Below are positions 42,304 to 55,094 of a stretch of 64,000 bases of DNA, one piece after another. This DNA comes from Chiridota heheva (Eukaryota; Echinodermata; Holothuroidea; Apodida; Chiridotidae), in contig JAIGNY010000879.1 of the NCBI GenBank assembly GCA_020152595.1, positions 1-64,000 on the forward strand, read 5' to 3'. The notes below the pieces were generated by a model. It was not told the origin of the DNA, ran no database searches, and saw nothing but the letters and a program-made list of their open reading frames with translations. The position numbers and the translations under genes are program-made. The first letter of the stretch is position 1, and each line of letters starts with the position of its first letter.

Positions 42304-43403
42304 GTAAGATCACAACAGGATACTGCTGCGTTTGTTTGTATTCTTAATAACGTTACATATTTTAAATTATATTTTCTTTAAATGTTCAAGTTTAACAAAA
42401 AATATCTGTTGTTGAAAACTGAAGTCCCCTCCCACTTGTCATGTTACCGTATTTATTTTTATTCACCTTCGTCGTAGGCCTATGTCCGAAGACAAAGAAC
42501 AAACGTTAACGTTGGGTCGGGCCTCACGTAAGGTTTGCTCAACATCTTTTTCCAATGAAGCCTATTACGTTAACGAAAGATAACATTGTTATTGGTGGGT
42601 TGGTTTAGGCTTAGGCCCTAAGTCTTCCTAGGCCTAGTCTCAATTTATGCCTTTGCCCAGGGGCCAATGACAGAAACTTGTTAATTTCTTTACATATTTT
42701 ATGCCATGGACACTTATCAGCAAAAGCAAAAGTCAGCAAAGTTAGAAATAGAAAGTAATAATTGCCTGGAACAAATCTTCATCATCATATCCAAATCACA
42801 TACAGCACAGTGACTAAATCCCTAGTAGATAGGAACGATACTCCTTTGAGTGCCATCATACCGACGTCAACTGTTTGTGTGATTACTGACATTTATTTGT
42901 TGCTTATTGTGCTATGGACCTAGTTATTCATCATATACCTCGTTTCAGGCCTTTTAATTTCCCACTGATATGTTTTTTTTTTTTCTTGGCTGACGTTCAC
43001 TGATTGCTGTCGTTTTTGATATCTGATATAGGCCTATGGCCTGACAGAGTTTTTGAAGTCCTAACCTATGCAGCGATGTTATACATTTCATCTAACTGAG
43101 TTACAATACTCCGCGACGTTTTCCAGGCTGAAACTCTCTTTCAAATTACCTGTCTTTTGCGTGTTCAAATTTGCACTCAAAAACTAGCGTTGCCACTAGT
43201 ATACCAAAGTCATCAATCATTGGTTTTAGAAACTGCCCCTTATTTTGGCCTAATGAAATTTCAAAGACAGCTTCGAACTTGGAAAAATACGAACATTCAA
43301 GTCATTATTTTTGATAAAAAAGTAGTTATTAAACACGAAATAATCCACTCACATTATAAAAATGATGTTAATGTACCAAAAGTTTGTAACGATGGTTTGT
43401 TAT
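42304..43403. other. Non-coding, possibly intron
   Basis: Echinoderm-like words (GTAGGCCTATG, TTAGGCTTAGGCCCTAAGTC) are frequent. No exon was recognised. Confidence 0.4.
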
Positions 43404-43840
43404 GGGTCATTTTAGTTTTAGTCCGATCCCCTCCCTATGGAGGATATTGCCAGTTTTGTCACCCCTCGGAAATGTTGTCCGTATCTTGAAGCAAAAATCA
43501 TACCTTTGGAAAAAGTCGTCCTTAGGAATGGCTGAAATTCTTACCCCCACCCTTCCTTCCCCCTCCCGGAAAATAAGTGTAAGCAAAATCTTACCCCTCG
43601 AAAAAAGTGGATTATTTTGTGTTCAATTGCTACTTTTATTGAAAATAATGACTTAAATGTTCGTTTTTTTTCGAGTTGACTATTGTTAAAATTTCATTAG
43701 GCCTATCAAGCAAAAATTCTTACCCCTCGGAAAATATGTGTAAAGCAGAATCTTACCCCTCGGAAAGAAATTAGATGGAAGTTCTTTACCCTCGGAAATT
43801 GTCGTCCATGGGGGGGTTTGGACTAAAACTGGAATGACCC
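43404..43840. mobile_element. 437-bp MITE with 21-bp inverted ends
   Basis: Starts GGGTCATTTTAGTTTTAGTC and ends GACTAAAACTGGAATGACCC, inverted with two mismatches. TAT borders both sides, a possible 3-bp target duplication. The inside repeats the phrase CTTACCCCTCGGAAA several times (about 43455, 43585, 43720, 43755). Confidence 0.75.
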
Positions 43841-45415
43841 TATGTTTTGATTGAATGAAATATGAGCTGATTTTGTATCGCTACTTTCCGGTCCACTCGA
43901 TGGTCTGGTATATAGTTTGCTATGTAATAGTGTGTGGGATATGCTGGAGCAGGGAAAACCATATTGTTGAAAGAGATTTTGTTGCCAATCGAAATTGTTG
44001 CAATACAAAAAGCAATTCTGAAGTAGAAAAATGAAATTTTAATCTTTAAAATGATATATGCCTGAAGATAACACTTAATTGCGATGAATATTTAGATAGT
44101 TGATGAAAATTAAGGTTTTTATCATTTTTTTATGAGAAAAAGATTTTAAATCGGGCATATATAATTAAGAAGTAAATTTTCTCAGCTTTCCAAATATGTA
44201 TAAGTTAGATTGGTCTCGTTGAGTTTTAGTACGGCAAATTGGATGTCAAAGTTGGTGGGTATGAACAAAATTTCTCTCTTTAAATAGTGGAACTAGTATA
44301 TATGTTTGTTATTAGGTGAATGAAATGGAGTAGTGCAATATATTTTATAATTTGATAGATTAACTTAGTAATGTATTTAGATTGATGAAGTGTTTCTAAA
44401 TTATACTTTTGTAGAAAGAAGCCAGGCTTAACTCACTGTGTAGGCCATAAACAGAGTACGATTCAGATTCAATGATGGCCTAGCCTAACGTTACAAAAGC
44501 AATAGGCCTACAATGTTAGGCTACCCTAGCTTTGCTTTTGTCTTAATTTGTATACATTTTTTACAAGTTCGAAGTAAGTATTACACCTAGTGCACTTTGT
44601 TAGGTGTAATTAATAATCACTTGAATCATTTTTTATATTATCAAGCATAAATTAGGCTCCTGGTGCTAGATCATTTTTCAGTAAATTCATATGCCCAAAT
44701 TGTAAGTTAATTTGTCGTTATATTTCATGTGTAATTTTTAAACATTACAAAAGGTAAACCCTAGGCCCCGGTCCCCCTGCAGTATGTCTACTACCCCAGA
44801 AAAGGGCGGAAGTCTAGGCCCCTATTGTGAAAGTGTTGGGTTGAAAAAGGAAGATGTTTTAATTTGTGTTGCCGCTGGGAGAAAATGGGAGGGTGGTGTT
44901 TTGAAAATCAATACGGGAATGGTTCTGGATTTTTTTTTTCAAAGGTAAAATTTTACCTTTATGGCGGTATGTATTGTTTGTTAAGAAAACTTTGGAAAAT
45001 GAAAAGAAAAACAAATTGCAGAACATATTAGAGCAAATGAGAAATGGTCTTATGTGATCAGCGTGCTCGTGGCAAGACTGGATAGGCTAGGGCCTTTCAA
45101 AAGGTCCATATGCAGCTGAACAAGTAATGGTCACAAGTGTAAACTAAGGATATCAGCTTGTGCTAACACTTTATTTCATAAAAATGCATGTTCATCTCTG
45201 CATATAGAGTATATGTATATATATATATTGTGTGTGTTATGTGTACATGTATATATATATACATATATATAGTGTGTTTAAATGTGTATAGTATATGCAT
45301 AATGTACTAATTAACAGTAATTAACAATAATTCTAGCATCACAGGGGCAATAGAAATGAAAGTAAATTAATTACATGGTACTTAGATCCCATAAAAAGTA
45401 TATTTTGAATAATTG
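43841..45415. other. Non-coding; microsatellite at its right part
   Basis: AT-rich sequence, with a TATATA/TGTGTG microsatellite at 45205-45300. A 54-codon frame at 44784 is not convincing. Confidence 0.45.
45205..45300. repeat. (TA)n/(TG)n microsatellite
   Basis: GTATATGTATATATATATAT, TGTGTGTGTTATGTGTACAT and a second GTATATATATATACATATAT form a compound microsatellite. Confidence 0.85.
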
Positions 45416-46728
45416 TAGGGATGTACCGGATCCAAATTTTTGGATCCGGCCGGAACCGGATTTTGCCGGATCCAGGTTGAAATCCGGCTGGAAAAAATCC
45501 GGCCGGAACCGGATTTTTCATTGCTTACAACAATTCTCATAATCTTAAGAAACAAAGGGAAAGGGGTGGGGGCAGGGGATTGTCAAGTTGGCTACTAATG
45601 GCTAGCAACCCAATTTTTTTGGAAAATAACAATTATTGGGCATATTGTGATGAAATTAAATCAAAATTAGTGAAAGTTCTGGATTAATCCTTACATGTAC
45701 CAAATTTGGAAATTCAGGCAAAATTTGAAGATGTTAATAAGAGGAAAGATTTTGGGTACTGTTTTAAGAAAAGTGTGATTTTGCGTGATTGTCTCAGCCC
45801 TATCAAGATATTAAAGTATGAAAACAACGGGCAATGTCTAAAAATTGTGGCAAAAATTACTGTGCGCCTAAAGAGAACTGTCTATCCTCTTCATTTATCA
45901 TCATAAATGGACTGTTAAAATTCCAAGCCATACTTAATACTTTTTTGGGGGGAGGGGTGGGGTGAGGGGATTAAATTCCCCATCTAATAAAAGTATAATA
46001 AGTTATACATGCTTCTACAGGCTGTAGCCTAGGCTCTTTACTATAATTGCATCTCAAAACATTTGATAATGTTTAAAAACTTTCAGCCATCATTCAATAT
46101 TTCAATGACATCTGGATTGGTCCTACTACCTGACTACCTAAATTTTACCATTCAGAAGTTCAAGTTTCATTGTAGCCAAGTAAGATACTTAAGAAAAACA
46201 GTAATCCCAATCTGATGCTGATGACTTGTAGACCAGACAGGAAGTCTGCAAGACAAAGGGTATATTGTTCTTTTTGAGGCAATATGTGAATGCATTTCAT
46301 GCTATTCCTTTCCACATGTATATATGAGGTTTGAAGTGTTGTTTCATGCATATTAGAGTTACAGTGATACAGAGGAAAGACTGAATATAGGCATAAAAGA
46401 ACAAGGCATCCTCATTCATGTGGAAACATTTTACTGTCCAAGATCAAGCTGATGAATTGCTGAATGTATTTTGTGCAAAAAAGGATAAAGGAGAGGAAAA
46501 CCAGGATCCCTGCCAAAGAACTTTAGTACTTCACCTTTACCCAAGCATCTCGAATCAAAACATCCTGCAACATATAAACAAGCTAAACAATCAAATATTG
46601 AGGAAAAAATAAATCTTCAATTGTTAAAATTGCCAAAAATCCGGTTCCGGCCGGATTTGAAAAAAAATCCAATCGGAACCGGATTTTTTTCCCAAATTCG
46701 GCCGGACCGGATATCCGCTACATCCCTA
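45416..46728 (+). mobile_element. hAT-type DNA transposon, 1313 bp, with 8-bp target duplication
   Basis: The ends TAGGGATGTACCGGAT and ATCCGCTACATCCCTA are inverted with one mismatch. Both are bordered by AATAATTG (45408-45415 and 46729-46736), the 8-base duplication expected of hAT. Both subterminal zones are packed with CCGGATCC/GGCCGGAACCGG words. The inside is much shorter than an autonomous element and keeps only a transposase N-terminal remnant. Confidence 0.92.
46418..46612 (+). pseudogene. hAT transposase remnant, decayed BED-finger-like start
   Basis: The frame begins MWKHFTVQDQADELLNVFCA and continues KKDKGEENQD. The VWKxF...A.C..C pattern of hAT BED zinc fingers is present only in part; the first Cys and most of the His pair are lost. 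The remainder reads RTLVLHLYPSISNQNILQHI. No catalytic domain follows. Confidence 0.55.
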
Positions 46729-46736
46729 AATAATTG

Positions 46737-49700
46737 CATGACTTTTTATCTATATTCGATATTATCCCTGTAGGGAAATCATCAATTTTGTTAATTAATA
46801 ATTAAGTGAATGAAATTGTTTTATCCTGTAAATGCCCATATTCGTATTTTATGGGCAAATATCTATAACCTGCAGAAGTTTGAAGTCAATACCTTGTAAG
46901 ACTGAAAAGTTGTAGATTATTAAATATGGAGATTTCACACCTCTAATTATTGCAAATTGGAATGACCGTTCAGGTGTTTTAGACGAGTTGGAACAATGTT
47001 TGAGGTCCCGAAAAACATTGATCAATAACCTTTTTGGGCTTGATTTTCGTTTGTTCGGAAAGCATGTGGCTCATACTTCACAATAAATCAAGTTTTATTG
47101 ACTTACATAATGCTTAGTGAGTGTGGCACCTCTTAGAAATTGTCAATGTCTTGCATTTCCATCGCCATGGAAACGCCTCAATATAGCGGACAAAAACAAA
47201 AGCACTTCATTTGGTCATATCTTGGGATTCCTTTGACCGATTTTGATGATTCTTGGTGTTTTGTATTTATTTCATTGTGCTCTTTCGTGGTTTATTACTT
47301 AAAACTTCTTCTTTTAACTTCATTTTTTAGTGGGGCATCCTTACTCAAACAATTCCCCAACATCAATCAGATGATTCTTGGCACACTTTCTCTGTCCATT
47401 CTTTGCACACTGCAGCGTTATGTTTGTACTGAAAATGTCAAAGTTCAAAAATGATAGTCATGTGACTACAGCCTAATGATAATTGCAATGGTGTTTGCAA
47501 TTTCTATGTTGGTCCATTTTAAATTTTTGTCAGTTTATGGAAATACAAGTAGAAGAGTAATATGAATTATGCAAAGAAGTGCAACTACTTATCGTTCAGT
47601 TTCATTAAAATAGCTCTAAAACAGAAAAAGGTTGAATAATCATTTGCTGATTTTAAAGACGACATTGATACTACACATACATTTTTACCACCTATTAGTA
47701 CAATGAAGAAGCCCTAAGTACAAATGCGCAGGCGTGGCACTCAACAAAAGTTTAAAACATGGCAACCAACCAACTATCGGTGGATTTGACTTGGGCAAAA
47801 TTCTGTTAAAAGGCAACTAATGAACATTTTTTGCGGATAATCAAATGAAGAGAGTAAAATCCCACTAGACTACGCAAAGGCAGTGAAGTTATCGCATTTT
47901 GGAAAATACATTTTGCTTAAGTGTGACTCAAATTGGATGCACTTTGCTTGTGTGTGACTCAAATTGGATGCACGGTATCTGCAACAAGCTATGTAGACAA
48001 AATAAATGTCCCAGTGATAACATACGTGTACGTTGGTTGTAACAATAACTACTAAGGACCTCCGACTTATGAGCTTGCCTCAATTTCTGCTGCAGTGCTG
48101 TAGGCCTACAAGTAACATTAGAGTAGGCCCACAGTACTTTTTCATGTGGACATGAATACATTAAAGATCAGGCAGATGCAAAACTATGTTGTTAGGTCTT
48201 TCTTTTTAAATGCCTCTTTTTGGCCTTGAATTAAGGTTGCTATTGTCACCGTAGTTCATATAAAAAAAGATGCAAATTTTCACTTTCTTGTTGGTACCCT
48301 CTCTATTCCTGCGAACAAAATGTCTGATAGATTTGGGGGAAAAAAACAATTTTCAGACCCAAAATACTAATAAAATATACATTCTTTTCTTAAAATACTT
48401 ACCTTTATGGAAAAATAATTATCAATTTGTATATTTCTTATAATTTAGTCTCCTTTTCTCGCTACATTGAAGTACATATTTTAAGATTTCAATAGCTTGT
48501 GTTCCAAGTCACTCACTAGTAATTTTGCACGGTTTTGCCTCCACGTGAAACTGGTTGTTTCCTAAACCAAAACTGGTTTTAACCGGAAAACTGTTTTTTT
48601 TACCCATAATTTAAACAAGTTATAAACATAAAATGCATTATAGTAACTATAGCTGCAGTGTACTGCACTGTTATATAATGCTAACGATGTTTGTATCACA
48701 GTATTTTCTGTAAATAATGTTGAAAATGATAACAGAGGCATTTATCAATAAAATGTATTAATAATCTTCAATGTTTTTTTGTGTAAAGTGATATTATATA
48801 CCCTCTTGGCCCCTCAAATAATGCCGATTATGCCATTAATGCCTTTGTCAGTCTAGGTCCCAAGGCAGTCATGTAAACAAATTGTGAAAAAGCTGTGTCG
48901 ACAGGCTATCTATATGCCCTTATTTGCTCATGATTTCTAATTCATAGTTATGATTTCAATTTTCTTTCATATAAAAAGAAATTTGTCGGGTACTTGTAAA
49001 ACATATAAATTAAAGCCTTTAAATGAGTACATCATCTTACGGTGTGATGCTAGCCATCATATACTTGATCAGTAAACAAGCTGTACTATTGTTGCTGATT
49101 TGCGTATACTTGTAACCTACGGCGGGAAAATCTTTAAGTTTAGATACCACCCACCTGATACTCAACATTTCTTTGAAACATTAACCATAGCTCCTATTTT
49201 GCTCCTATTTGAAAAAAGAAGTAAAAGCTCAACCAAAAAATCCTCATAAATCATGCATACCTGTTATTTTCAATAATCAGTCTTGCTATGCTTTTACTTT
49301 AAATAGGCCCCATTTGTGCATTGCGGTATTAAACTTTAGCCACCAAAGGAAAGGTTCCCACCCTATAGCCTAATATGGTATTCGCCTTCTTCAATGCACT
49401 ATAAAACTGTGAATTAATGGAGTAATAAGGCAGAGAAAAAAAATGCCCGCTTATGAAAATTAGTGTCCCACTCCCTACTAAATTCGTATTTTCTTCATCA
49501 AAATGAAAAATAGAAAAATTAAAGTGTATTACCTGCAATCTCTGTACAGATCAGGATTGAATATTAAACTGAAATACATTGTATTTAACTTGACAAGTTA
49601 AACCAAACCAGACATTGTTTCAGCAAGGAGCTATGAAAACATTTTCTTTCTACCCCTCCCCTAGCTTTCCTTTTGTTGAAAATAGGCTCCAAATCAGCCT

Positions 49701-50631
49701 CAACCAGCTGCAAGTCTGCAGCAACAATGCATGCACTTCTGTCATTTCATCAACCTCCACCCCAACCCGAACCTCGTGCTCAATGGCAATCGCAGGTTTA
49801 ATTAAGATTTTGCTAAACTTTGCTCGTAAACATGAAATATCAAGATTGATTAAAGAAATGTACTGTAGAGCAGTGTTAAAATTGAGATGCACATTTGCAG
49901 GTTTCCTGCAAAAAACTATTAAAAAAATCCCCTTTCCCCTCCCCCTCCCCTTCCCACACAAACTTCTTACAGAAAAAATTAAACGTCTCAAAATCAACAC
50001 AAAACAGAGAAATTTTTGTGCAACTATCTCATATTTTACAGTACAATTTCAACTATGCATACTTGTGGACAAAATTGACCTCTTCACAAATTTTGAATTT
50101 GTACAGTATGTCTTGCTATGCAATTTGTTTAGGCAAATATATTCCATTGTAAATTCACTACTTGAAATTTGTAATCATGGTGCTGTCATATTGAATGGAA
50201 TGTATTTTATCCCCTTCGTCAATGAACTTGGTGAAGAGGTAGTGGTATGGATCTCAGACCGACAATTGCTTACTATGCTGTCATTCTGTGTTCTGTATCT
50301 ATGTACATGTAAGGTATTTTAATTATGAGGTTAAGTAAGATTATGAAATAAAAATAAATACAAAATCTTTAAAAAAAAATCATATATATATTTTTCTCAT
50401 GAGGGGCAGGGAAGACCCGAGGGGGCAGGGTGGGCCGCGGTCTGGACCTTTATCATCTTTTAGCCAATAAAGTTAGTGAAAAGGGGACTTCGCATCTCTA
50501 ATCTGTCTTTTTTTGGGAACAAAAGATCTCTGCCCTTGGAAAAGAATTCCAACTGTTTGTGTCTTGCTTGAAAGAAAATTTATATAATGAAGACTAACCT
50601 TGACAAAAGAAATTACAACAATGCATTCCTG
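46737..50631. other. Non-coding stretch of 3.9 kb
   Basis: AT-rich. Includes a near-direct repeat AAGTGTGACTCAAATTGGATGCAC-type (two copies around 47925 and 47950) and a fragment TTTGACCGATTTTGATGATTC that looks like a dispersed repeat. A 235-codon frame at 49615-50322 has composition of translated AT-rich DNA and a C-rich segment, and is not supported as a gene. Confidence 0.5.
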
Positions 50632-51175
50632 GCATGTGGGACAGGGTGGTTTCGCATGTGGGACGGTGGTTTGGTATGTGGGACAGGGTGGTTTGGCATG
50701 TGGGACAGGGTGGTTTGGAATGTGGAACAGGGTGGTTTGGCATATGGGACAGGGTGGTTGGCATGTGGGACAGGGTAGTTGGCATGTGGGACAGGGTGGT
50801 TTGGCATGTGGGACAGGGTAGTTGGCATGTGGGACAGAGTAGTTGGCATGTGGGACAGGGTGGCTTGGCATGTGGGACAGGGTGGTTTGGTATGTGGGAC
50901 AGCATGGTTTGGCATAGGGGACAGGGTGGTTTGGTATGTGGGACAGGGTGGTTTGGCATGTGGGACAGGGTAGTTGGCATGTGGGACAGGGTAGTTGGCA
51001 TGTGGGACAGGGTGGCTTGGCATGTGGGACAGGGTGGTTTGGTATGTGGGACAGGGTGGTTTGGCATATGGGACAGGGTGATTTGGTATGTGGGACGGTA
51101 GTTTAGCATAAAGGACTAGGTGGTTTGGCATGTGTGACAGGATGGTTGGCATGTGGGACATGTGATGGTATGTCA
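50632..51175. repeat. Minisatellite block 1, GTGGGACAGGGTGGTTTGGCAT unit (21-22 bp), about 25 copies
   Basis: Units alternate GGTTTGGCAT, GGTTTGGTAT and shorter AGTTGGCAT forms. The block ends with TGATGGTATGTCATCTGGAT followed by GGGATGTGGTGGAAGGGCAT, a flank duplicated after block 2. It creates long repetitive frames on both strands. Confidence 0.97.
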
Positions 51176-51275
51176 TCTGGATTTCAGGTGTAATGGGATG
51201 TGGTGGAAGGGCATAAATTAGGTTGTAGGTGTGCTTGTATGTAATATATCAAGGGTGGGTTTGCACATGGGGCAG

Positions 51276-51910
51276 AGGGTGGGGTGACATGTGGGACAGG
51301 GTGGTTGGCATGTGGGACGGTGGTTGGCATGTGGGACAGGGTAGTTGGCTTGTGGGATGGTGGTTTGGCATGTGGGACAGGGTGGTTTGGCATGTGGAAC
51401 AGGGTGGTTTGGCATGTGGGACAGGGTGGTTTGGCGTGTGGGACAGGGTGGTTTGGCGTGTGGGACAGGGTGGTTTGGCATGTAGGACATGTTGGTTGGA
51501 TGTGTGGTTGGCATGTGGGACAGCCCTGGTTTGGCTTGTGGGATAGGGTGATTTGGTATGTAGGATAGGGTGGTTGGCATGTGGGACAGCCCTGGTTTGG
51601 TGGGACAGGGTGGTTTGGTATGTGGGATGGTGGTTGGCATGTGGAATAGGGTGGTTGGCATGTGGGATAGGGTGGTTGGCATGTGGGATAGGGTGGTTGG
51701 CATGTGGGATAGGGTGATTTCGCATGACGGACCAGGTGAGTTTGGCATGTGGGACAGGTTGGTTTGGCATGTGTTACGGGGTGGTATGGCATGTGGGACA
51801 GGGTGGTTTGGCATGTTGGATAGGGTGGTTTGGCATGTAGGACATGGTGGTTCGCATGTGGAACATAGTGGTTGGCATGTAGGACAGGGTGGTTGGCACA
51901 CATGTGGGAC
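51276..51910. repeat. Minisatellite block 2, same unit as block 1, about 29 copies
   Basis: The same GTGGGACAGGGTGG unit with more diverged copies (GGATAGGGTGG, GACATGGTGG, GACAGCCCTGG twice). Its 3' flank repeats the flank of block 1 (TGTCATCTGGATATTACCTG and GGGATGTGGTGGAATGGCAT), so the whole block with flank is a segmental duplicate. Confidence 0.96.
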
Positions 51911-51975
51911 ATGTAATGGTACTGTATGTCATCTGGATATTACCTGTGTTAGGGGATGTGGTGGAATGGCATTTG

Positions 51976-53515
51976 GAAAGAGCTTGAAATTAACATTGGT
52001 TTCTAACTAGCCCATCCTGCTTTCTCGCCACACATTTCTCTAGCCTGACTGGACTTTCCACAAGCCCGTTTTTTCACATCTTACATAAACACAGTACAAT
52101 AATTCTGGTTATAGGACTAGCTCGAAGGGCTGAAATCAACTAGCTTCGGGCTAGCTGCCTTATGCTAAGTTCGAGCCCTGGATTTGGATTGTACTGTTGG
52201 TATACTTGTATACATGTACATTTACAATCTGGGACAAAACTATTGGAAAAATTCAGCGTTTTGAGAACTACATATGTTATAGTATTATGTTTCTTTAATG
52301 TTTTTTCTGAAAATTGTAACCCCTCGGTCCCCTCCCCTCTTTTCAATGTTAAATTTATATCTTTCTTAGCGTCATTTCCAGGAAAAACAGTAACAACGGC
52401 CAACATTGAATGGGGATGGGAAGGGAATGACGGTTAATATAGTGAGGTAGGGGAGGGGGAGGATGGCGGCGTCAACTAAATTATAACAATGTCCTTAAAA
52501 TAATAAAATATTAATTGCAATTGAAAGAATAGAGATTGAAGAAGCAACAGAAACAAATTTCAGCAATTCTGATTTCTAAATGTGGAATAATTTACAATAG
52601 AAAAGTAGCTTCATGAAAAGCATCACATATTTTCACTAAGTGTTCAACGAGTTTTGTCAAAGATTGTCTGAGAAAATCACAGAATATTCTTTCAAGAAAA
52701 TTTGCCCTTATTTTTAAAAAGTAAATTACAAATTGTAAAGTTATACCCCAAATCTGTCTATTGGTCCATTTCGCATCAAATTGGTCACATAGTGTAAATT
52801 AAAAATGGAGGTGGGGGAGGGGGATACATTGAAGTAGGATAAGGGAACAGGAAGCGTCTTAAAAAATATGACTAATGTCCGAAAAATTACATCCAGCTAC
52901 TACTTGTGTTGATTTGTATAAAGATTTCACATCATTCACCACCGCTGCTCTACCATTCTTCCTCCTATTTTATTTCAAGAATGGATGGCATTTTTTCATT
53001 CACGTGTTACGGATAATAGGATGGATTTCAAATCATTGGAACATGGCTTTGATTCCTGTCGATTACATGAAGGTCAACATTCCATTTTAATTCTTCAATT
53101 TTTATTTTTTGAATATTTTCATATATACTTGGACTAACCACAGTATTTTATCGTCATTTATTTTTCTTCATTCAATCCCCGAATAGGGCACGAATTCTCA
53201 GGTATTTGCAACGTTAAAAAAATACATAAAATAGTTTCCTTTGACCTATCTATTTATTCCAATCCCCAAGTCTATTCTTATTCATCATTTAACTTATTGT
53301 TTTTTTAAATTTATATCGCTGATTTTTCTCTAGACACTCAAAACACATCTGCTACCAAAAATTTTTGCAAGCTATCTGAGTGAAAGATTTTCTGAGAAAA
53401 TCACAGAATATTCTTGAAGAAAATTTGTGCTTATTTAAAAAAAGCAAAATACAAAATGAAAAGTTATACACAAAATGTTTCCACAAGTTTTTGTCCAAGA
53501 TTGTAGATTGGAATG
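51976..53515. other. Unique AT-rich spacer between minisatellite blocks
   Basis: No gene seen. About 110 bases at 52640-52745 (TTGTCAAAGATTGTCTGAGA, AATCACAGAATATTCTTTCA) recur at 53375-53490 (AAGATTTTCTGAGAAAATCA, CAGAATATTCTTGAAGAAAA), immediately before block 3. Confidence 0.6.
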
Positions 53516-54570
53516 GTATGTTGAACAGGGTGGGATGGCATGTGGGACAGAGGGTGGGATGGCATGTGGAACAGAGGGTGGGATGGCATGTGGGACAGAG
53601 GGTGGGATGCCATGTGGGACAGAGGGTGGGATGACATGTGGGACAGAGGGTGGGATGGCATGTGGGACAGAGGGTGGGATGGCATGTGGGACAGAGTGGG
53701 ATGGGATGGCAGGGTGGGATGGCATGTGGGACAGAGGGTGGGATGGTATGTTGGACAGGGTGGGATGGCATGTGGGACAGAGAGTGGGATGGCATGTGGG
53801 ACATGGTGGGATGGCATGTGGGACAGGGTGGGATGGCATGTGGGACATTGGGTGGGATGACATGTGGGACAGATTAGTTGGCATGTGGGACAGAGAGTGG
53901 GATGGCATGTGGGACAGAGGGTGGGATGGCATGTGGGACAGAGGGTGGGATGGCATGTGGGGCAGAGGGTGGGATGGCATGTGGGACAGAGAGTAGGATG
54001 GCATGTGGGACAGGGTGGGATGGCATGTGGGACAGGGTGGGATGGCATGTTGGACAGGGTGGGATGGCATGTGGGACAGAGGGTGGGATGGCATGTGGGA
54101 CAGAGGGTGGGATGGCATGTGGGACAGAGGGTGGGATGGCATGTGGGACAGAGGGTGGGATGGCATGTGGGACAGAGGGTGGGATGGCATGTGGGACAGA
54201 GGGTGGGATGGCATGTGGGATGTCATGTGGTACAGGGTGGGTTGGACAGGGTGAAATGGCATGTTGGACAGGGTGGGATGGCATGTTGGACAGGGTGGGA
54301 TGGCATGTGGGACAGAGTGGGATGACATGTGCAACAGAGGGTGGGATGGCATGTGGGTCAGAGGGTGGGATGTCATGTGGGACAGGGTGGGATGTCATGT
54401 GGAACAGGGTGGGATGGCATGTTGGACAGGGTGGGATGGCATGTTGGACAGGGTGGGATGGCATGTTGGACAGGGTGGGATGGCATGTTGAACAGGGTGG
54501 GATGGCATGTGGGACAGAGAGTGGGATGGCATGTGGGACAGGGTGGGATGTCATGTGGGACAGGATGGAA
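53516..54570. repeat. Minisatellite block 3, GTGGGATGGCATGTGGGACAGAGG unit (22-24 bp), about 45 copies
   Basis: A related but distinct variant: GGGTGGGATGGCATGTGGGACAGA. The GACAGAGG and GACAGGG forms are clustered, and GTTGGACAGGG forms cluster near 54250-54490. Frames on both strands stay open and translate to WDGMWDRG or SHMPSHPL-like arrays, which I regard as artefacts. Confidence 0.97.
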
Positions 54571-54860
54571 AGTTGTTTGCGATTTCTGGTTGATTTAACA
54601 ATAATCTCAAAAATGATATTTTCAACATGTAAAATTTGAATACTTTAAAAAAAAATGATATTTTCAACATGTAAAAAATTCATAATACAATTACATGGTG
54701 GACTTTTTCATACAGTAATGTCCTGATTCTAATGTCCTGATTCTAATGCTCTTCTAACCAACCTTAAAAATGTAGTTATCAACCCTAACCTCCATAATAC
54801 CTCGTAACATCCCTTACTTCTTTTCAGCTTGTTGCTGTCACAACATCGCTGAAACTGGGC

Positions 54861-54892
<32 letters not shown>

Positions 54893-55094
54893 CTCGCCTT
54901 TTTCTAACAATTTTATCCTTGCAGTTCCTACCATGCAGGTTAAATAGGATAAACCACGCAATACTAGCGCCCATGTTTGACGATAATGAGTCAGTGGGGC
55001 ACAGTTAGTGGTGTGTGACTCCTTATTACACCGCTGTTGACCATGGTTCTGTGTAGGGACCGGTAGGACCACAAGGGGTGGCATCCTAAGTGAG
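54571..55094. other. Spacer with a T29 run
   Basis: The homopolymer at 54864-54892 may be the complement of a retroposon poly(A) tail. AATGATATTTTCAACATGTAAAA is present twice at 54610 and 54655, a 45-bp tandem duplication. Confidence 0.55.

Noticed and set aside
44784..44948. 54-codon frame starting MSTTPEKGGSLG
   Set aside because: Plausible composition, but no donor, no neighbouring exon and a T-run at its end; chance cannot be excluded.
49615..50322. 235-residue ORF
   Set aside because: Composition is that of AT-rich DNA, there is no domain, no splice or promoter signal, and the opposite strand is equally open in parts.
50473..54639. Many long ORFs on both strands (Pro/His/Cys-rich or Trp/Gly-rich repeats)
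   Set aside because: They follow from the minisatellite unit lengths and composition; identical logic on both strands argues against real proteins.
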